A stretch of DNA of 20,339 nucleotides. Source: Anaerolineales bacterium UBA5195. Lineage in GTDB: Bacteria > Chloroflexota > Anaerolineae > Anaerolineales > Villigracilaceae. The notes beneath the pieces are model-generated. The model ran no database searches. It saw only the letters and a program-made list of their open reading frames with translations, and had not been told where the DNA came from. Location of the stretch: NCBI GenBank assembly GCA_002412925.1, contig DHVZ01000058.1, positions 1-20,339 of the forward strand, written 5' to 3'. Each line of letters begins with the position of its first letter. Positions within the stretch are counted from its first letter, which is position 1. The translations under genes were made by a program, and so were the position numbers. This document shows, piece after piece, positions 7,457-14,180 of the stretch.

Positions 7457-10159
7457 CTATTCAATCCATCCCGATTTTTGCGCCAACATGACCGCCTGGG
7501 TGCGGTTGGCGACTCCGAGTTTGGACAAAATATTTGCAACATGTTTTTTTACCGTGTTCACGGTCAAGACACGTTCGATGGCAATTTCCTGGTTGCTTTT
7601 GCCAGCGGCGAGCAGGGTCAGGATGTCGAGTTCGCGGCGGGTGAGGTTGATGTTGAAGGTTGAAGGTTGGAAGGTTGGGGGTTGAGTGAAAGCTTGTGTA
7701 TTTTCCTGGCGCAGGATGGCGAGGATTTGGTCGAGGTAGCTGCGCGGGGCGTGGATTTGAGCGCGGTACTGTTCAAGCAGGTGCAGGAGTTGTTTGCCTT
7801 CATCGGCCAGGATGCGCAGGTAGCCGCCCTGCGCGCCGAGGGTCAGGGCCTGGGTCAGGCTTTCGGCAGACTCGGCGTGGTGCCCGGCGGCGTGCAGGGC
7901 ATAGGCGCGCAGGATCAGGGCTTCGATAACGGAGGTCACCCGCTCGCGGCGTTCGGATTCAGCGATCAGCGTGGACAAGGCCTCGATCAACGGCGTGGCC
8001 GCTGACGGGTCGGAAGCGAGCGCGGCCACTTTGGCGCGGCAAAGCAGCAGTTGGGTCATTTCCGACAAATGGTAGTACATGCCCTGGCTGGATTTTTCCA
8101 GATCGTATTGCCGGATGATTTGAAGCGCCCCGGGCAGGTCGGAGCGCATCAGCGCCAGGCGCGCCAATTGGATGGCAATAAAGGTGTCATCAAGCACCGA
8201 GACGCTGGTTTCGGCCTCGCCCATGGCGCTTTCGAGGTGGGCCAGGGCTTCGTCCCAGCGTTTTTGGGCGGCCAGCAGGCGGGAGAGCGTAATGTGCCCA
8301 TCCATGCTGGCAACCGGCTGCCAGATATGACAGTGATCGATCCCTTGTTCGGCGTAGCGGATGGCTTCCTCGAAGCGGTTTTGCTCGCGCAGCAACTCGG
8401 CGTAGCTGATGCAGGGCATGCCAAGCAGGAAGGTGTGCTCGCCCAGGGTTTCTTTTGCGTAGCGGATGACCTGCTGGAAGCTGCGTTCCGCCAGCCCGAG
8501 CGCGCCCCGCATCTGGCGCGTTTCGCCGAGCATAACGTGGGCGACGATGGTTACGAGCGGGAGTTTGAAGACCGAAGTCAGGCGCAGGGTTTCGCTGAAG
8601 GCTTCCACGGCTCCGGCGGTCTCGCCGCGCATGATGTGATGCAGGCCAAGGTTGAAATGCAGCAGGCTGTGCAGAAAATGATCCTGTTCGGCGAGCAGGA
8701 CGAAGGCTTCGGAGATTTCATCGGCGGCGGCGACCTGCCCGGCGAAGATACCGCTCAGGATGCGCAGAGATTTGGCTTCGCCCCGCATTTGATCGCCCGT
8801 TTTATCGGCGGGGATGAGCGCCTCGGCTTTTGTGGCGCAATCCAGCGCCCGGGTGGAATCGAGGCCGATGACGCTGGCCCAGCCCTGGGCCAGCCACAGG
8901 CGCGGATGGTTTTCGAGCAGCTCCGGCGGCATGGAGGCGATCCACTCGGCCAGGGTGGTCTGTTCGCCGCGCTGGAGCATGTCGATGTAATGGCTTTCGA
9001 GCAGGCTGGCGGCGCGTTCATAATCTGCGGCGTGGGTGGCGTAATGGATGGCGTCATCGAGCAGCCCGTTTTGTTCGAACCAGTCGCTGGCGGAGTGATA
9101 AAACTGGGCAGACTGCTCAGGCGCGGTCTGTTTGCGCAGAAAATCGGTGAACAGGGCATGGTAGCGATACCAGGCTGAGTCGAGTGGGACGAGGAACAGG
9201 TTGGCGCGTTCGATGTGGGCGAGCAATGCCCCCTCCCTACCTTCGCCAAAATCATGCGAAGCGCGTCCCCCATTTTTCGAAGAGTGGAAAATGGGGGAGG
9301 AGATAATATGTTCACATAACGGCAAACAAAAACGGTCAAACAAAGCCGTGATCTTGAGAAACTCCTGCACTTCGGGGCTTTCGCGGCGCAGGACTTCATC
9401 GGCCAGGTAGTCGAAGATATGTTCCTGCCCGGCCAAGGCCTGCCAAGCTTCGGGTTGGCGCGCCAGGGCCAGGGCCGCCAGTTGCAGGCCAACCGCCCAG
9501 CCTTCGGTGGATTGGTTCAAGCGCGCCAGCGCTTCGGCCGGCAGGCGCAAAGCCGAAGGGTCCATGCTGGTTTCGAGAAAGGCGCGTATTTCGCTCTCGG
9601 TAAAGCGCAGGTCGGCGGTGGTGATCTCGGTCACCTGGTCGAGGGCCCGCAGGCGGGAAAGGTTCAGGCTGGGGATCGTGCGCGTCGTGAGCACGAGATG
9701 GAAAGTCGCCGGGCGCTGTTCGAGCAGGAAAGCCAGGATTTCGGCGGTTTCAGGGCTGTCCACGCTATGATAATCGTCCAGGACGAGGGCAAAGTCGCCT
9801 TCGACTTCGGCCAGATCGTTGACCAGCGCAAACAGCACTCCCTCGGGGGGGCCGCCTTGCATCAGCGCCAGGCTGGTCTGCCCGAGTTGGGGTTTGATGG
9901 TTTGCAGGGATTGAATGACATACGAGAGAAAACGCTCGCGGGGGTGGTCGCTTGCTTGCAGCGAAATCCAGGCGACCGGCATGGAGCGAGTCTGGGCCCA
10001 CTCAGCGGCCAGGGTCGTTTTGCCGAACCCGGCCGGGGCGACGATCAGCGTCAGGGCGCGTTGCGCTCCCGCGCGCATGCGCTCCAGCAGGCGCGGACGC
10101 GCGATCTGCCGGGGGCGCGTCGGCGGGATGGTGATCTTGGTGCGCAGGAGCGGGAGCAT
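7457..10159 (-). CDS. LAL/MalT-type LuxR transcriptional regulator (900 aa)
   Basis: Large ATP-binding LuxR activator of the MalT type. It starts MLPLLRTKITIPPTRP, the usual opening of this family. A STAND-type NTPase has Walker A APAGFGKTT (41-49) and Walker B LVLDDYH (125-131). Winged-helix and TPR-like helical repeats cover about 250-820. The C-terminal LuxR helix-turn-helix is at about 836-900 (LTRRELDILTLLAAGKSNQEIA, HVANILSKLGV). About 900 aa is normal. The TATAAT at 10166-10171 leaves six bases before the ATG, so the mRNA is probably leaderless. Two stretches look inserted: residues about 286-310 contain two DNA palindromes, and the linker at about 820-836 (PTFQPSTFN) is encoded by a low-complexity repeat also found behind hutU. 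Neighbours suggest control of the MacB-like operon or the exporter; the ligand is unknown. Confidence 0.94.
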   Translation of the reverse strand: MLPLLRTKITIPPTRPRQIARPRLLERMRAGAQRALTLIVAPAGFGKTTLAAEWAQTRSMPVAWISLQASDHPRERFLSYVIQSLQTIKPQLGQTSLALMQGGPPEGVLFALVNDLAEVEGDFALVLDDYHSVDSPETAEILAFLLEQRPATFHLVLTTRTIPSLNLSRLRALDQVTEITTADLRFTESEIRAFLETSMDPSALRLPAEALARLNQSTEGWAVGLQLAALALARQPEAWQALAGQEHIFDYLADEVLRRESPEVQEFLKITALFDRFCLPLCEHIISSPIFHSSKNGGRASHDFGEGREGALLAHIERANLFLVPLDSAWYRYHALFTDFLRKQTAPEQSAQFYHSASDWFEQNGLLDDAIHYATHAADYERAASLLESHYIDMLQRGEQTTLAEWIASMPPELLENHPRLWLAQGWASVIGLDSTRALDCATKAEALIPADKTGDQMRGEAKSLRILSGIFAGQVAAADEISEAFVLLAEQDHFLHSLLHFNLGLHHIMRGETAGAVEAFSETLRLTSVFKLPLVTIVAHVMLGETRQMRGALGLAERSFQQVIRYAKETLGEHTFLLGMPCISYAELLREQNRFEEAIRYAEQGIDHCHIWQPVASMDGHITLSRLLAAQKRWDEALAHLESAMGEAETSVSVLDDTFIAIQLARLALMRSDLPGALQIIRQYDLEKSSQGMYYHLSEMTQLLLCRAKVAALASDPSAATPLIEALSTLIAESERRERVTSVIEALILRAYALHAAGHHAESAESLTQALTLGAQGGYLRILADEGKQLLHLLEQYRAQIHAPRSYLDQILAILRQENTQAFTQPPTFQPSTFNINLTRRELDILTLLAAGKSNQEIAIERVLTVNTVKKHVANILSKLGVANRTQAVMLAQKSGWIE
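7651..7686. repeat. Low-complexity GGTTGAA-type repeat inside the LAL gene linker
   Basis: A run of GGTTGAAGGTTGGAAGG-type units encodes the linker between the TPR region and the DNA-binding domain. The stretch 7657-7677 matches 18151-18171 downstream of hutU at 20 of 21 positions. Confidence 0.75.
9241..9298. repeat. Paired palindromes embedded in frame in the LAL coding sequence
   Basis: CTTCGC (9241-9246) pairs with GCGAAG (9256-9261). Immediately after, TCCCCCATTTT (9266-9276) pairs perfectly with AAAATGGGGGA (9288-9298), loop 11. The encoded residues (about 288-307 of the regulator) do not resemble the TPR-region sequence expected there, so a small palindromic repeat appears to have inserted without breaking the frame. 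Confidence 0.7.
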
Positions 10160-10165
10160 GAGGAA

Positions 10166-10171
10166 ATTATA
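10166..10171 (-). promoter_or_regulatory. -10 box of the LAL gene, leaderless arrangement
   Basis: A perfect TATAAT on the minus strand lies six bases before the ATG at 10159. Transcription starting 6-7 bases downstream would begin at the start codon itself. No Shine-Dalgarno is present. The -35 region is weak (CCTTCA at 17-bp spacing). Confidence 0.7.
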
Positions 10172-10207
10172 CCCTCGGGTTTTATGGCTGAAGGGACATC
10201 CGAGGGT
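10171..10207. promoter_or_regulatory. Inverted repeat bracketing the LAL promoter (possible operator)
   Basis: ACCCTCGG (10171-10178) and CCGAGGGT (10200-10207) are perfect 8-bp arms separated by 21 bases. The inner arm touches the first base of the -10 box and the outer arm lies beyond the -35 position. Autoregulation or control by another factor is possible. As RNA it could also be a weak hairpin behind the exporter gene, but there is no U-tract. Confidence 0.5.
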
Positions 10208-10234
10208 GAGGTTGAATGTTTTGCAAGCCGGGAA

Positions 10235-12040
10235 TTACGAGGCTGTTTCGGACTGCTGCCAGAGATGGCGCATTTCCTGGCTGGTCTGGAGCAGCTGATT
10301 GAGTGTGCCTTCGGCTTCGACGCAGCCATCCTTGAGCACGATGATCTTGTCGGCGCGGCGCAGGACGGGGCGGCGGTGGGAGACAACCAGGCAGGTGGTT
10401 CCTTCGCGGGCAAAAAGCCGCTCCCAGAGCTGGTGTTCGGTCTCCACATCCAGGGCGCTGGATAGGTCATCGAAAACCATGAGTTCCGGTTCGCGGATGA
10501 ACATGCGCGCCGCCGCGGCGCGCTGGGCCTGCCCGCCGGAGAGTTTGACACCGCGCGCGCCGACCGGCGTTCCAAGATCGTCATCGAGTTCGACCAGGTC
10601 GCGTTCCATCACGGCCAGCCGGGCGGCGTGATAAAGATCGTCGTCGCTGCGGTCGAGGCCAAGCAGGATGTTGTTGCGCAAAGTGTTGCTGAACAGGCGC
10701 GGCACCTGCGCCGTGTAGGCGCAGCGCGGCGGGACAAAAAAATCTCCCGGCCTGCTGACCAATTCATCGTTCCAATAGATTTGCCCGGTTTCGAGTGGGA
10801 GCAGCCCCAGGAGCACACGCAGGAAGGTCGTCTTGCCAGAACCGATTCGGCCGGTGACCACCGTCAACGTGCCGCGCTGTAGGCGCAGGTTCACAGCCGA
10901 GATGCCGTTCTCCGAATCGGGGTAGTGATAGGTCAAATTAACGGCAGACAGGCTGCTCAGGCGGTCTGCCTCCGTTCGGGTGGGGTAATACACTTCGGGC
11001 AGGGGGCCGTCCAAATCCACCGGGCTATGCTCTGCCAGTGCGCCCAATGGGGCGTTTTCCATCAGGCGGTACATACGCTGGACAGAGACATCCAGCTGCT
11101 TGTAACGCGCGGCCAGCATTCCGGCGAAGGTGGTCAGATCGCCCATGCTTTGGAGCAGGTAGACAAAGAGTGAAAAATCGCCGATGGTGAAACTGCCCGT
11201 GCGCATGGATTGGCCGACCAGCACCAGGATGACGCCCGTCCCCAGCGTGGAGGTGTTGCGGTAAAGAGAACCGAGCACATCATCAAAGAGTTTTTCCTGA
11301 AGCGAGAGTTTGCGGCGTTTCTCGTTCAGCTCATGGAAACGGTTGATGACGTTCTTTTCGGCAGTGGCAACTTTGACAGCCTGGACCGCGCCAAAAAATT
11401 CGCCGATGAAACCGGTCACCGCACCGGTGGCCTCGCGGCTGGCGCGACGATAGTGTTCGATGCGGCTGGTGGCGGCGTTGGCAATCAGGCCGACAACGAC
11501 CAGTGGGGCGAGTGCCATGAGGGTGACGGCTGGGCTGATTTGAAGCATCAGGCCAATGGCGACAGCGATAATGACGATGCCGACCATGATATCGTTGATC
11601 AGGATCACGAAAAGCGGAATCTCGTTGACGTCGTTTTTAAAACGGCTGATGGCCTCCCCCGCCGAATCAGGCAGGGGCGCGGCGCCGGGCCGGCGCAGGA
11701 TGTGCCTGAGCAGGTTTTTGCGCAGCAAGGTAGCCATATCGGAAAAGATGGGCACATCGGCGTAATAAAAGCCGTAGCTGGCAACCAGGCGCCCGAGCAG
11801 GGTGGCGAGGGTGAAGGCGGCGATAGCCCAGATGCCGAAAGCAAGCGGCGCGGCGCCGGTCAGATTGTCGAAAAAGGCTTTGGTAATCAGCGCCGGGGCA
11901 ATCTGCCAGCAAAAACGAATCAGCGCCACCGAGATGAAATCCACAAACCAGAGCCAGGGGCGGAAGCGCAGCATCTGCCAGATGATACGCCAGGCAGGCA
12001 GGGCCGGGACTTTGGGGAAGGTAGTTGTGGTGGTTGTCAT
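10235..12040 (-). CDS. ABC half-exporter with degenerate Walker B, second subunit (601 aa)
   Basis: Type IV (exporter-fold) ABC half-transporter: six membrane helices over about residues 30-300 and a nucleotide-binding domain from about 360. Walker A GRIGSGKTT is at 397-405, Q-loop Gln445 in YTAQVPRLF, consensus signature LSGGQ at 500-504, Walker B LMVFD at 520-524, D-loop SSALD and switch His555. The residue after Walker B, normally the catalytic Glu, is Asp525 (FDDLSS). Together with the aberrant signature of the upstream gene this gives the one-good-site, one-degenerate-site pattern of heterodimeric exporters. The start is preceded by AGGA; the upstream partner stops 23 bases before. Likely role: multidrug or peptide efflux; substrate not deducible. 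Confidence 0.93.
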   Translation of the reverse strand: MTTTTTTFPKVPALPAWRIIWQMLRFRPWLWFVDFISVALIRFCWQIAPALITKAFFDNLTGAAPLAFGIWAIAAFTLATLLGRLVASYGFYYADVPIFSDMATLLRKNLLRHILRRPGAAPLPDSAGEAISRFKNDVNEIPLFVILINDIMVGIVIIAVAIGLMLQISPAVTLMALAPLVVVGLIANAATSRIEHYRRASREATGAVTGFIGEFFGAVQAVKVATAEKNVINRFHELNEKRRKLSLQEKLFDDVLGSLYRNTSTLGTGVILVLVGQSMRTGSFTIGDFSLFVYLLQSMGDLTTFAGMLAARYKQLDVSVQRMYRLMENAPLGALAEHSPVDLDGPLPEVYYPTRTEADRLSSLSAVNLTYHYPDSENGISAVNLRLQRGTLTVVTGRIGSGKTTFLRVLLGLLPLETGQIYWNDELVSRPGDFFVPPRCAYTAQVPRLFSNTLRNNILLGLDRSDDDLYHAARLAVMERDLVELDDDLGTPVGARGVKLSGGQAQRAAAARMFIREPELMVFDDLSSALDVETEHQLWERLFAREGTTCLVVSHRRPVLRRADKIIVLKDGCVEAEGTLNQLLQTSQEMRHLWQQSETAS

Positions 12041-12063
12041 GTTACATCCTGCAAATTCTTTTC

Positions 12064-13809
12064 TTATGCCAGAACCTCTTCCAGCCCCGTTTGCAGGAGC
12101 TGGAAGAAGCGCGAATCCGGGTTGGCGGCCAGCTGCTGGCGGTTGCCATGTTCGCTGATTTGGCCGTTGTCGAGGATCATGATCTCATCGGCGCGGAAGA
12201 CGGTGCCGAGGCGGTGGGCGATGATGATCGCGGTGCGGTTCTGGAGCAGCTTGTCGATGGCGCGCTCCAGGCGTTGTTCGGTAGCCGGGTCGAGGCGCGA
12301 GGAGGCTTCGTCCAGAATGACCAGGCCAGGATTGCGCAGGAAGACGCGTGTAAAGGCCAACAACTGGGCCTCGCCTGCCGAGAGGCTGTGCGAACCGGTA
12401 TCCAGCCGGGTGTCGAGGCCATCTGGCAGGGAACGATACCAGGCACCCAGTTCCAACTGCTCCAACGTGTCCAGGATCTGCTCGTCGGAGATGGAGCGGT
12501 CGAAAAAGGTCAGGTTGTCGCGGACGCTGGCGCGGAACAACTGCACATCCTGGGTGACGATGGCAATCTTGCTGCGCAGGGCCTCGAGCTGGGCAGTACG
12601 CAAGTCCGCGCCTTCGAGAGCAATCCTCCCATGAGAGGGGTCATACAGGCGAAAGATAAGCCGCGCCAGCGTGGTTTTGCCGCTGCCAGTGCGGCCAAGC
12701 AGTCCGAGTACCGTACCGGGTTTCAGGTGGAAGGAGAGACCATTCAAGACCGAGTCGCCGCCATTATAGGCAAAAGTCACATCCTCGAAGCTCAGTCCAA
12801 GTTGGCGGGATGGAAAATCCACACCCGGGCCGTCTTTGACTTCCGGCTGGATTTTACGCAGTTCGGCCAGGCGCTCTACGCAGGCCCCGATGGTCTGGAA
12901 GCTCTCGATCTCGTGTGTCATGGCCCAGATCGGCTCCTCCAGCAGGTTGATGTAATTGATGAACAGGTAGACCGTGCCCAGGGTGATCAGCCCGGCAGAG
13001 AACAGCCCTGCGCCGCTGGTAATTGCCAGGAGGTTGCCGATGGTCAGCGCCAGCCCCATGGAGTTTTCGATGATCCAGCGCTTGAAGTGTGTCTTGCGGT
13101 CGTGGACGAGCTTATTGGCCTGCAAACGAAACAGTTCACGGATGGAATAATCCACTGCGCCGCTGGAACGGATATCCTCGGTACCGGCCAGTTGTTCCTC
13201 GATGAAGCCAAATATTTCGGCCTCGGCCTGACGGCGGGCCTTTTGGTGCGGCACGGCGATATCTTTGACCCGGTTCAGGACCAGGACGGCGGCGGCGGTA
13301 AAAATCGTGAAACCCAGCCCGGCGCGCCAGTCTTCGCGGAAAAGCGCTGCCAGGATCCCCACCAGCAAAAGTCCGTTGCCCAGCAAATTGATGGCGAACT
13401 GGGAGAAAAACGTCGCCATCTCGGTCACATCGCCGTCAATGCGCTCGATCAACTCGCCGGGCGTGTGGTCGTTGTGGAAACGCATGTCCAGGTTGAGGGC
13501 GTGCCAGGCCAGTTCAGCTCGTAAGGCGTTGGTGGCTGTCCAGGCCACACTCTCACCCAGATAGGTAACGCTGACCGAAATCACCTGCTGAACGATGGCA
13601 ATCCCGATGAAGGCCAATGCCGTGGTTGAGAGAGTTCGCAAAGCCTCACCAGCCAGGGCCGCGTCGATAAATGAACGCATAATCTGCGGGTTGAGGATGC
13701 GCAGACCAATACTGCCCAAAAGCAGGAAAACCAGCAGGGCAAAACGCCCCTTTTGTGGGCGGATATGTTGGGAGAGCAGATCCCAGTAGGCTTTGAGGGG
13801 CAGGTTCAT
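12064..13809 (-). CDS. ABC half-exporter with noncanonical signature, first subunit (581 aa)
   Basis: Exporter-fold half-transporter: six membrane helices over about 22-290, then a nucleotide-binding domain. Walker A GRTGSGKTT is at 372-380, Q-loop Gln420 (VTQDVQLF), Walker B LVILD with catalytic Glu501, D-loop SSRLD, switch His532. The signature is LSAGE (476-480) instead of LSGGQ. Paired with the next gene, its own Walker motifs plus the partner's LSGGQ make the consensus site, while the partner's Asp525 plus this LSAGE make the degenerate one. The frame stays open to 13893, but the ATG at 13809 (MNLPLKAYWDLLSQHIRP) gives the normal N-terminus. No Shine-Dalgarno is visible in the A/T-rich sequence before it. 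An attenuator-like leader (13852-14049) precedes it. Confidence 0.93.
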   Translation of the reverse strand: MNLPLKAYWDLLSQHIRPQKGRFALLVFLLLGSIGLRILNPQIMRSFIDAALAGEALRTLSTTALAFIGIAIVQQVISVSVTYLGESVAWTATNALRAELAWHALNLDMRFHNDHTPGELIERIDGDVTEMATFFSQFAINLLGNGLLLVGILAALFREDWRAGLGFTIFTAAAVLVLNRVKDIAVPHQKARRQAEAEIFGFIEEQLAGTEDIRSSGAVDYSIRELFRLQANKLVHDRKTHFKRWIIENSMGLALTIGNLLAITSGAGLFSAGLITLGTVYLFINYINLLEEPIWAMTHEIESFQTIGACVERLAELRKIQPEVKDGPGVDFPSRQLGLSFEDVTFAYNGGDSVLNGLSFHLKPGTVLGLLGRTGSGKTTLARLIFRLYDPSHGRIALEGADLRTAQLEALRSKIAIVTQDVQLFRASVRDNLTFFDRSISDEQILDTLEQLELGAWYRSLPDGLDTRLDTGSHSLSAGEAQLLAFTRVFLRNPGLVILDEASSRLDPATEQRLERAIDKLLQNRTAIIIAHRLGTVFRADEIMILDNGQISEHGNRQQLAANPDSRFFQLLQTGLEEVLA

Positions 13810-13851
13810 AGTGTTTTTTAGTTTAAATTGGTGTATGAAATTTATGACGAT

Positions 13852-13884
13852 AAAAAAGCCACGGTGCAGGAGCGCACCGTGGCT
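13852..13884 (-). terminator. Intrinsic terminator/attenuator in the exporter leader
   Basis: On the minus strand, AGCCACGGTGC (13884-13874) pairs perfectly with GCACCGTGGCT (13867-13857), loop GCTCCT, followed by six T residues (13857-13852). It stands between the leader peptide stop (13906) and the exporter start (13809). It is oriented so that it would stop transcripts before the exporter genes. Confidence 0.92.
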
Positions 13885-13991
13885 AAAAAGCACACAGACT
13901 GACCGCTAACGGTCGACAGGCGCACTCCGATAAGGACTAAAGTTATTGTGACGAGCCAATGAAATGAAAAACCTGATCATGAAATGCGCCT
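13869..13991 (-). promoter_or_regulatory. Alternative RNA structures of the exporter leader (1:2 / 2:3 / 3:4 attenuator)
   Basis: Segment 1, AGGCGCATTTC (13991-13981, between Shine-Dalgarno and start), pairs over 11 positions with segment 2, GGAGTGCGCCT (13928-13918), with two G-U pairs. The same segment 2 (13928-13919) pairs over 10 positions with segment 3, GGTGCGCTCC (13878-13869), again with two G-U pairs. Segment 3 overlaps the 5' arm and loop of the terminator. A small stem GACCG/CGGTC (13901-13914) covers the leader stop codon. Pairing was worked out by hand; energies were not computed. Confidence 0.7.
13906..13980 (-). CDS. Putative 24-aa leader peptide of the ABC exporter operon
   Basis: A short ORF, too small for standard calling. 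It runs from ATG at 13980 to TAG at 13908-13906. It begins MIRFFISLARHNN, continues FS, and ends PYRSAPVDR. A strong Shine-Dalgarno AAAGGAGG (13996-13989) lies eight bases before the ATG, stronger than that of any neighbouring gene, and a TTGACA promoter lies upstream. The stop codon sits 22 bases before the terminator hairpin. Codons 18-21 (Arg-Ser-Ala-Pro) overlap the RNA segment that can pair either with the Shine-Dalgarno region or with the terminator. These are the hallmarks of a ribosome-sensing leader. There is no run of one amino acid codon, so sensing of a single aminoacyl-tRNA is unlikely; sensing of translation inhibitors is the favoured inference. I do not recognise the peptide. 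Confidence 0.75.
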   Translation of the reverse strand: MIRFFISLARHNNFSPYRSAPVDR

Positions 13992-14020
13992 CCTTTCTAA
14001 GATTTGATCGAACGGATTCC

Positions 14021-14049
14021 AGTTTACTCCAGAAAAAATCGTGTGTCAA
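14021..14049 (-). promoter_or_regulatory. Promoter of the leader peptide and ABC exporter operon
   Basis: On the minus strand a perfect -35 TTGACA (14049-14044) is followed at 17-bp spacing by TAAACT (14026-14021), which keeps the key T, A, A and T of the -10 consensus. Initiation near 14014 would leave about 33 bases before the leader ATG. Confidence 0.75.
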
Positions 14050-14168
14050 TGTTGAACCTTTGTGTCCTGCGGCTTTTTAAGAATGGGCACTGTCGCTGCC
14101 TGGGCTGAACTTTTTTAGAAAGCCGTATCACCCTGGGGCATTCAAGCCAGATTCCCTTCTGGACGTGT

Positions 14169-14174
14169 TATAGT
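14169..14174 (+). promoter_or_regulatory. -10 box of the DUF3267-type gene, leaderless arrangement
   Basis: TATAGT lies exactly six bases before the ATG at 14181, the same geometry as the LAL gene. No Shine-Dalgarno and no clear -35 are visible, so translation from a leaderless mRNA is likely. Confidence 0.6.
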
Positions 14175-14180
14175 TGAGAG

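Larger units (their letters stand above)
13810..14180. other. 371-base intergenic region holding the exporter leader and a divergent promoter
   Basis: The exporter side (13810-14049) contains promoter, leader ORF and terminator, described separately. Positions 13810-13851 are A/T-rich leader after the terminator. Positions 14050-14168 hold no gene I can support. The far end carries the -10 box of the + strand gene at 14181. Confidence 0.8.

Noticed and set aside
7330..7542. 71-codon N-terminal extension of the MacB-like ATPase
   Set aside because: It overlaps the 3' end of the LAL gene and runs through the hairpin; the ATG at 7329 has its own AAAGGA and a canonical ATPase N-terminus.
12025..13524. 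499-codon plus-strand open frame, and a similar 474-codon frame at 11210-12634
   Set aside because: Both lie opposite the two ABC half-exporters, whose Walker and signature motifs are intact; no recognisable domain on the + strand.
13810..13893. N-terminal extension of the first half-exporter (28 extra codons)
   Set aside because: It would start inside the terminator hairpin and lacks a ribosome binding site; the conserved N-terminus begins at 13809.
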